This document shows, in pieces, positions 30,375 to 37,918 of a DNA stretch of 37,918 nucleotides. The DNA is from Brachionus koreanus (lineage: Eukaryota > Rotifera > Eurotatoria > Ploima > Brachionidae). The notes beneath the pieces were generated by a model that saw nothing but the letters and a program-made list of their open reading frames with translations, searched no databases and was not told the origin of the DNA. How positions within the stretch are numbered: position 1 is the first letter of the stretch; every line of letters starts with the position of its first letter. The translations under genes and the position numbers were made by a program. The stretch covers positions 1,818,310-1,856,227 of the forward strand of contig PJRA01000412.1 of NCBI GenBank assembly GCA_016987375.1, written 5' to 3'.

Positions 30375-33300
30375 ATGGTACCACTTAGAGAACGAATAGT
30401 TCGAAAAGCAAAAGAAAAAGCAGTAGAAAGTTTGCATGAACTTACCACTAATCAAAGTAATCGCTCATTAAACAATAATTCTAAAAGAAACAGCCGTTCC
30501 TATAAGCCTTTCAGTGATCAAAACAATCTATCTGAGTAAGTCTAATTGTAGATGCATTTTTAACTTAATTAATTATAATTTTGTTGTACTTTAAAATAAT
30601 AAAACCCAAAAATAACAATCAGAAAACCTAAAAAAAATTTCTATTGAATTTTTTGATCTACTTCAGAGATAAATTTTCAGTTTTTAATACATTTTTTACT
30701 AATATTTATACTCTTTTATTTCGTTTGTTTTTCTAAGTATCTTAATTTAATAGTTTGGTCCATTTTCAAATTAAAATGTCTCAAATTACTTATAACGTTA
30801 AACTTTTCTTTTGAGCATTTAGACTGTTGAATTAGCATATTTTCTAAATTTTAAAAATTTAATTTTTTCATAACAAATTCATTCAATTTAAATTTAAAAA
30901 AAAATAAAAAGAAGAGCAAACAATTAACTATTTATTTTTTTTTTTTAAATAATTTTTTAATGATTCTAGTTAACTTATTTTAGTATATATTCAATTTAAA
31001 ATTAATTTAATAAGCACTTTCAAATTAAAACTTATGAAGAAAATGCAAAGTTTTGAGACAATTTTTTTTGTCAATTTTCAAAGTTTTAGCAGACTTTTAG
31101 ATTGTATGATATGTAAATATCATATCTGTATTGCTTTTTCTTTTTGAAAATTTGTATGACATTTCACAGTGCCAATATTTAGTTTGTGATAAAAAAATTA
31201 AACCAGAACCACATTTAATCATGTTACAAAAATTAAAGTAATTTGTTAATTATTGTTAAATTTAATTTAGTATGCTTTGTTTTGTTTGTTTGAATTTTTA
31301 GATAAAATAAACCTGAAGCCAAAGCAACTGGTAATTTTCTTAAGACTTTCGCTGTGACTAGATTTTGAATGGCTTGATAAATCTAGTATAACCAGTAATT
31401 AAAATAATCTCTTCTACTATCCTAAAAATAAAATTCAGTCAAAAATTTTCTTTTAAAAAATTTTGAACATTGGTTTTGTAAACTATATTTTAATTCTCTT
31501 TAAATTAGAAAAAAATAGTTGTAAAACTTTGTTGTTGTGTGACATTAAAAACCTTTTTGTGATGATTACATAGAATGCAATGGATTGAATTTGGAACAAT
31601 TGACCGCGTGAAAAAATTTAAAAATATCCTAAAATTTATGACAAATAATGGCAAAGAAAATTAAATATTTTTATTGTATTTTTAATCTTCTATCTTTTCC
31701 TAATATTTCCCATAGTCGAAGACTTTTCTTATTTTTTGACAGGTTTTGCTATTTTTTCAACATAAATTTTATAATAAATATTAAAATTGAAATTAAATTT
31801 TTATAATCAAATTTTCTTTAGCAATGTAAAATTTCAGTACAAAAATTACAGAAAGGAAAAAGTACAATTTTTTTTTTTTATTCCTTATTGGCTCCTTGTG
31901 GAGCATAGGGTAATTTATGTTAAGATGTTAAGTGTCAATTAGGACAATTGGACCCACAATCAGTAATGTAATATCCGGTTTTTTAGATTTAGAGTTTTAA
32001 ACAGTTGTTAAAGAATTATCTCACTCATTTGGTCATGGTCTTGAGTGGTCAATACTTTTGGACTTATTGTAATAAGAAAAACTATTGTTTATTTATAATT
32101 TTTGCGACCAAATGCCTCTAATACTGTTTTATTAGTTTCAATCCCTTAAATTCCGTTTAAAATTGTAAATAATTCAGTGTTGTTTTTGCACAATAGTACC
32201 AAATTCCCATGAATTCTGTTAAATTAGGACAAACTCTATTTTAATTTTCTAAATTAGTACTAATTCTACACAATTAAAACCACATAACTCTAACTTTCAT
32301 TAAATTCTGTTAAATTTCTTCACCAAATTCCATACCATTCAAGCGGTCTCTAATGCGGCAAAAAGTCCGGACAAATGTTAAATGGTGGTCTTCTTAACAA
32401 ATTTGAATTAGGCAAAATTAATGGTAGCAAGCCACAATTTAAGTAGCGTTGGGCAGCGGCCAAAAAAGAGCGGCAATTATGGCAGTCAGGCTGGCGGCCA
32501 AAATTTTGGACCGCAAAGTTGGCCGGCCAAATGAAAGACGGACGGCCGGTTAAGATTTTCTTGTAAATCTTAACAAATTTGAAACTTCTTGAGACATTTT
32601 GGTCAATTAATTGTGAACGCGGAACCATTAAAAAAATACATAGAACATAGAAAAATAATTGACCAAATATTTAGGTCTATAAAATTTTTTTGATATAATT
32701 TATTTAAAATTTTTTGAAAAAAAGAAATAAATTTAATTAGTTTTAAAAAGATAATTTAAAGCTATAAAAAATAGGTCTGAATCATAAAAAAATTTGATCT
32801 AAGCGTTTTTAACACTTTTTTTTTCTAAAAATTGAAACTTAAATATTTTTTAATAGAAATAAAATTTTTTTTAGAAAGCCATAAAATAAAAAATCAATGA
32901 TTTTGTTTTTATTCTTTAAAAAATTTTCAAATTAATTTTCAGAAAAATTTTTTTTTTGTCTAAATCTACATAAATCTGGGTTTCATTCAAAGTTTTTTAT
33001 TTAAAGAGTGTTTTAATCTAAAATTTCTAATATTAATTTAATTTATTTTGAAGAGAAGAAAATAGCGATGAAGTCGAAAATCAAGACACTCCAAAAAAGA
33101 CGCCAAGAGTTCGCCGAAAGCCTATTCATACAGCTGTAACAACAAAGTCCACAAACAAAACGCGCAAAGACACAATAAATAGTGACACTACAATTGATTC
33201 GGATCATTCGACCAATTCAATTTTCAATCAAGTATACTCGTCGCAAGTGTCCTCTCAGACCATAGTCGACGATTGGATCGAACTGTACAAAAAAGACCGC

Positions 33301-36300
33301 CAAACGGCCATGCTCGACTTGATTAAATTTATTGTGCGAAGCTCCGGATGCAAAGCAGGACACATGCTAAACAATAAAGAAATACTCAAGAGCAAAGAGT
33401 TCACCGACTCGATCAACGACTTGATCGATCATTTTACAGACGAAGATGACCCAACATCGGCCGAGGTCTACCCACTGGTGCAGACATCTGTTCAAGCCAG
33501 ACGTTTCAAGTCAAATTTTAGCGAGTTTGTTCAATTGTTGATCAATCAGTGCCAATATTCGATCATATACGACCAGTATATGCTTGACATACTGATCACG
33601 TTTCTGATAGCATTGGCCGATTCTCAAGTAAGAGCGTTTCGACACACGGCTACTTTGGCAGTGCTTAAAATAATGACTGCTCTGGTCGACGTGCTTCTTG
33701 CCTTGAGCATCGCCAAAGACGCCAATCAGCGTCAATACAATAACGAAAAACAAAAGTCTCAAGTTAAACGAGCCCAGGATCGCATCGAATTGCTCACTCA
33801 GAAAAAAAAAGAACTCGAAGAAAACGAAGAAGAAATACAAAATTTCATAAATTTTATATTCAAGGCTGTTTTTATACACCGATATAGGGACGTGTGTGCC
33901 GACATTAGATGCATATGCATAAACGAAATTGGTCAATGGATGCGCAAATGTCCGGAGAAATTTTTAGACGACACTTTTCTCAAATACATTGGCTGGACAC
34001 TGTACGACAAGACTGGCGAGTGTCGCCTCAAGTGTCTGCACGCTCTTCAGCCTTTGTACGACGACGAAAATCTTGTCTCCAAATTGGAATTGTTCACGTC
34101 CAGATTTAAAAATCGAATGGTCGAAATGTCGCTCGACAAAGAGCACGATGTGTCCGTGGCGGCCATTCAACTTCTCACCGAAATAATAAGCAAAAACGAC
34201 TCGGCTCTGGAAGACCGAGACTGTGAGAACTTGTACGAGCTTGTCTACCATTCGAATCGGCCGATTGCTCAAGCGGCCGGCGAGTTTCTTAATCAAAAGC
34301 TTTTTGTCAAAATTGAAAATCCTCTGATCGAGTTTCGCCGCGGCAAAAAACAATCGGAAAACTCGAATTTTATTCAATTGCTTGTGCAGTTTTTAATCGA
34401 GAGCGAAATACACGATCATCCGACTTATCTGGTAGACGCCATGTGGGACACTCATCCGATGCTCAAGGACTGGCAGTGCATGACCGATCTTCTGCTCGAG
34501 GACCCGGTCAACCAGGAAGACGTGCTCAGCGACCTGCACGAACGCTATCTGGTCGAAATAATGACTTGCTGTGTGAGACAAGCGGCCACTGGCGAATATC
34601 CTGTTGCCAGACGACAATCGCACAAAAAGCTAAACGCCAAAGATCAAAAACAAATACACGACGACAAAATTTCGCTCACACAACACTTTGTTCAGTACTT
34701 GCCCGATTTGCTTAACAAATTCATAGCCGATTCGGAAAAACTGGTCTATTTGCTTCAAATACCGGCCTATTTCGATCTAAATCAGTACACTCTAAGACGC
34801 CAAGAGAAAAGTCTTGACCGTCTATTGCACCTAATCAAGGACATTGTTAACAAACACAACGATTCACAGGTCCTCGAAGAAGCTTCTCTTTGTCTCAAGT
34901 ACTTGTGCGATGAAGACCAGGCCATTTACTCTAAATGCAATGTAATACGCTCGTCCATCCTAGACGATTTAGTCGAAAAATTCAATGAATCAATGCAAAA
35001 ATTCGAAGAGCTTAGCGAAGTCGACGAAGCCGAAATGTATCCATTGATAATTGCACTTAAACGCTTGTCGGCCTTTGCCGAAAATCACAACATAATTCAA
35101 TATGACATAATCGGCAATACGTTCACTATTCTAAAGTGGGCTGTGTTTAACGAAGGATTCAATTTGGACTTTGTGAACAAAGCGCTTAATTTGGCGCGCA
35201 GTTTCGTGTGCTGGAATTTGTTTAAGCTTGAAAGTGAAATGGACGAAAGAGAGACACTGAAAGGCACGCCCGACGAAACATCGATCAATCAGGCTCTTTT
35301 GGACTATGTGGCCAAAATAAGCAAAAAATTCTACAAAATATGCAACAAATTGTTCGTAAATGACAACCCGAGCATTGAAGAAGAGGCCTATTATGAAATG
35401 TGCGATTTGCTCGTTTTGTTCAACATTCATTTGGGCAAAAAGTACGAGGGCCTGTTCGAGCCGCTGGTACTCGAGTGCTCTCTTAACGAAATAAACATGC
35501 TCTCTGTGTATGTCATGAACAACACGTTCACTGCCGAGGCTCTTGCCGAAAAGGCCGACACTGCAGAAAATATCGAAAAACTTCACAGACGAAGATCTAT
35601 ATTGACCGCTTTTTGCAAGCTAATCAGCTACAATTGTGTGCCAATTAAGTACGCTGCGGAAATATTTCGCAGCTATAGCAAATACTCTCATTCGTACGGA
35701 GACATAATCAAGAACTTGCTGGCCACTTGCAGAGAAATAAGCAAAGTGAACACGGCTAGAACAATCGCTCTTGCCTTGCAGAGAGAGTACAACGATGTGG
35801 TCACTGGTCTGCAGAACAGAAGCAGCGAGTCGGTGTGCAAACTGAGTCGCATGGCGCCAGAATTTTCGGGTCTCAAAGAGCTCGCCAAAAAGCTGTGTCT
35901 CTCGTTTGGGCCCGAGGCCAGTGTCAAGTCACGCGAAGCTATAGTGGCCATACATCAAGAGGCCATAGCTTACGCCCGTGAGTCTCCATCGCGAGCCAAT
36001 CAGGCACCCAGTAATCTTCCATTTTTGGAAGTGGTCATCGACTTTAGCTCACGGCTGTCGTCAAATGACAAAAAGACGGTTCTCAACGAGCTAGACAAAG
36101 CGTTTGCCAAACGAGCTAATAAAATTGAGGAGAACAATTGGCAACCGTACTACAATTACAGGCTTAGTTTGATGGAAGAAGCGGTCTCGGTGTCTCATTC
36201 AGCTCATAACACAGTGACTAATGAGAGCAATTTGGTAGAGCAGGAAAATTTGACACCGAGCAAATTGGGAAGAAAAAGAAAGCTAAACAGTTCGGTTATG

Positions 36301-36765
36301 TCCGGCGTTTCTAGACTAAGACAGAGTTTAAATTTTAAGCAAATTGATCAAACAATACCAGAAGAAAATGATGATGAAAATCATGATCAAAATGGTCATG
36401 TCGATTCGACTACCAATGACTTAGAAGTGCTTAAATTGTCTACTATACAAAAAGTGGATTCGGATCGAAGATTGACCAGGTCGGGCAAGGCTTTGGTAGA
36501 GAAAAATGGTGGCAAACGATCTCGCAGTCCATTGGTGTCAAATAATAGCATAAATGAGTCCATAGAACAACATAGCGTATTGTCATCGACTCGTATTGTC
36601 GAGCCGAGAAATGAATTTAAAAAAAAGCTTCGAAGTTCAATCGGTATCACAACTATTGGTGATATTGAAGAAGATGACATTCAATCGCCGGCCAAACGAG
36701 GTCGCAAGTCACATGAAATGGATCAAACTAATGAAAATAGCAAATTTGTTCATGCACAAGGATAA
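30375..36765 (+). CDS. STAG: Cohesin subunit STAG/SA (stromalin), 1290 aa, two exons
   Basis: Exon 1 (30375-30535) encodes a basic, Ser/Asn-rich N-terminus. The 2,518-nt intron splits a Glu codon (phase 2) and exon 2 runs 33054-36765. Length fits human STAG1/2 (about 1,230-1,260 aa). After an acidic and basic linker comes VDDWIELYKKD, the start of the STAG domain. The stromalin conservative domain lies at about 325-412 (FIHRYRDVCADIRCICINEI, KYIGWTLYDKTGECRLKCL), with Tyr365 and Trp368 in the pocket where vertebrate SA2 binds CTCF and shugoshin-type peptides. HEAT-like helices fill the middle and a basic, low-complexity tail (GRKRKLN, KRGRKSHE) ends it. STAG docks on RAD21 and loads cohesin on chromatin. 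Exon 2 is much GC-richer than other genes here (34 of 60 bases G or C at 34501-34560). The frame continues upstream of the GTG at 33247 to the acceptor at 33053. ATTAG lies 6 nt before the ATG. Confidence 0.95.
31869..31911 (-). repeat. Retroposon tail fragment sharing a 20-nt hairpin word
   Basis: A poly-T run is followed by TTATTCCTTATTGG and CTCCTTGTGGAGCATAGGGT (31892-31911), identical over 20 nt to 19982-20001. On the minus strand it is a small hairpin followed by a poly(A) tail. Beyond the shared word the two loci diverge, so only the tail may be common. Confidence 0.6.
32392..32583. mobile_element. 160-bp GC-rich insertion flanked by perfect 16-bp direct repeats
   Basis: TCTTAACAAATTTGAA occurs at 32392-32407 and again at 32568-32583. 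Between them lie 160 bp rich in GGCC/CCGG words (GTTGGCCGGCCAAATG, GACGGACGGCCGGTTAAG). Exact direct repeats around a block of different base composition are what a target-site duplication looks like. No poly(A) tail or terminal inverted repeat is evident and the family is unknown. The islet at 955-1090 may be related. Confidence 0.65.
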
Positions 36766-37077
36766 TCACTTTTTGTACCCTTAGTTTTTTTTTTTTTTCT
36801 CTTTTCTTTTTTTATATAAATTTTCAATTTTCTTTATGTTCCAGTTTTTGTATTTTGTATGATTGAGTGTAAATATTTTTAGCATTTAGATCATATTAGA
36901 GTGAATTCTCGGATTTTTTTCTTCTTTTTCTCTTGGTTCACATAATACAACTAAACCAATTTTTTTTAAAATTCAAATTCAAATTTTTCTAAAATAAAAT
37001 CTTACTGATGATTCAATTTTTGACATAAAATTATTAGACTTTATCCTTTATTTTTCAAAACAATCAAACAAAAATCA
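36766..37077. other. STAG 3' flank with a pyrimidine tract
   Basis: Shortly after the STAG stop is a nearly pure pyrimidine run (about 36785-36813), then AT-rich sequence with AATAAA-like words (AAATAAAATC near 36991). This is probably the 3' UTR and end of STAG. No other feature is seen before the LINE tail at 37078. Confidence 0.55.
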
Positions 37078-37918
37078 ACATATTATTATTATTATTATTT
37101 AAAGTTTAAGTCCCATGGACAAATTGAAGTATGATATTTAAAAAAAAAATAAATAAAATCAAATTAAAGTCTTTTTTACAATTATTAATTTAACTAGATG
37201 AGTTTATACCTAAGAGAAAAGATTTAGAGTAAAAGATTAAGTAGAAAGATATATTAAAATAAGGCACAATTATATATAAAAATCTATCTTTAGAAGATCA
37301 TTTAATAAATAAAAGAAGTTAAAGTAAGTTAGGCGTAATTCCATGTTTAATTTGATTTGGGAAACAATAAATTTCACTGAATCAACTAGACCACGATTTT
37401 CCTCAATAAATAAATGATCAATTATTGCTAGAGAAGTCTTCGATCTTCGAACTATAATCCAAAACATCAATATGAGTTTTTTTCTCCACATTATTAAGTT
37501 GTTCGCAAAAGGAGGTACTTTTCTGATCAAACTTTTCATAATTTCCGCGAAGGATCAAGATATTCCAACACACTGAGCTGTACTTTACTTGTTTTAAAAA
37601 GAATACCCCGTGTTTTGTGTATAGTTGTTCAATCATCTCAAACTGTAAGGTTTCTAACAAAGGTCTGATTCTGGAAAATTTCTTGATTCCTACAGCTCTT
37701 TTAATTAATAAATTTTGTCTGATGTCAAGTTCATTTAGCTTATTTTCACTTATTGTATAGACCAGATCCAGATGATATCGAAAAATTGATTGACAAAACT
37801 GTTTATAGAGAAAGCTTACTAGATTAGGACATGCCGATTTTGATTTACAGCCAAGTCCATATAAATAGTAAAAGCTCCTCTAAATTTTTTCCACTTTTCT
37901 TCAACAAAATTCCAGATA
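37078..37918 (-). pseudogene. Degenerate LINE: ORF2 reverse-transcriptase C-terminal part and (TAA)n tail, cut by the window edge
   Basis: Minus-strand readings show the end of a non-LTR retrotransposon ORF2. The first is EEKWKKFRGAFTI; then, after a one-base shift, come YLYGLGCKSKSACPNLVSFL, FCQSIFRYHLDLVYTISENK, LNELDIRQNLLIKRAVGIKK and FSRIRPLLETLQFEMIEQL. This is the region after the RT domain in many LINEs (SLYGLG..., FLYK.FC, LN.L...N.L). A further shift leads to GLVDSVKFIVSQIKLNMELR, ending at 37270. About 190 nt later the element ends in an ATT/TAA microsatellite (37080-37099 on plus) next to CCCATGGGA-like sequence. Two frameshifts show it is dead. It extends beyond the window; the upstream TSD cannot be seen. 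Confidence 0.7.

Larger units (their letters stand above)
30536..33053. other. STAG intron 1 (2.5 kb) with retroposon remnants
   Basis: The intron has consensus GTAAGT at 30536 and a TTTTGAAG acceptor. It carries a poly-T-linked retroposon tail (about 31869-31911), a GC-rich insertion with 16-bp direct repeats (32392-32583) and a possible 29-nt cryptic exon (31302-31330). It is one of only two introns here longer than 200 nt. The minus-strand open frame at 32350-32628 falls in the GC-rich insertion and has no recognisable motif. Confidence 0.75.

Noticed and set aside
33247..33249. GTG at 33247 as the STAG start
   Set aside because: The same frame is open upstream to a consensus acceptor at 33053 and joins in phase with an ATG-bearing exon at 30375.
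1..37918. CRISPR arrays, bacterial operons, integrated virus
   Set aside because: No regularly spaced repeats, no prokaryotic gene structure and no viral gene seen.

Overview
The window is AT-rich eukaryotic (animal) nuclear DNA with intron-bearing genes, not bacterial or viral sequence. Introns are tiny (mostly 50-62 nt), coding exons are short islands in AT-rich spacer, and every recognisable gene has clear animal relatives: Ly6/three-finger protein, ribonuclease kappa, aquaporin, TMUB, SPT4, SPMIP1, HINFP and STAG cohesin subunit. The very low GC, compact introns and the style of the Tc1/mariner and LINE relics fit a small aquatic invertebrate such as a monogonont rotifer. That assignment is inference; no single sequence here proves it.

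Layout. 1-533 (-): possible last visible exons of a gene running off the left edge. 2269-2735 (+): two-exon GPI-anchored Ly6 protein. 3472-3770: Tc1/mariner relic. 5107-5421 (+): RNASEK. 6262-6753: an unexplained short ORF and a decayed copy of the aquaporin 3' exons. 7242-8407 (-): three-exon aquaporin. 9876-9965: possible microprotein. 11683-13169 (-): four-exon TMUB-like ubiquitin-like membrane protein. 13427-13839 (-): SPT4 copy A. 14111-14890: retroposon tail with target-site duplication and a transposase relic. 16079-18388 (-): single-exon seven-helix receptor with a large ectodomain. 18600-20080: transposon graveyard. 22309-22950 (+): SPMIP1-like axonemal protein. 24296-24368 (-): tRNA-Lys(CTT). 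24506-24903 (+): SPT4 copy B. 25025-28573 (-): HINFP-like ten-zinc-finger factor, interrupted by a 512-N assembly gap. 30375-36765 (+): STAG cohesin subunit. 37078-37918 (-): LINE ORF2 C-terminal relic running off the right edge.

The genes do not form one pathway. There is a nuclear cluster at the right (SPT4 B in transcription elongation, HINFP in histone gene control, STAG in cohesin) and a membrane/secretory set at the left (Ly6, RNASEK on the V-ATPase, aquaporin, TMUB, receptor). Points most worth checking: a splice-acceptor-like TAG just before the start codon of eight of ten genes (possible spliced-leader trans-splicing); a 147-bp perfect copy of STAG coding sequence beside the assembly gap inside a HINFP intron; two diverged SPT4 genes sharing one intron position; and an aquaporin whose predicted selectivity filter lacks both aromatic and histidine side chains. 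All exon joins were made by eye from reading frame, phase and GT/AG signals.
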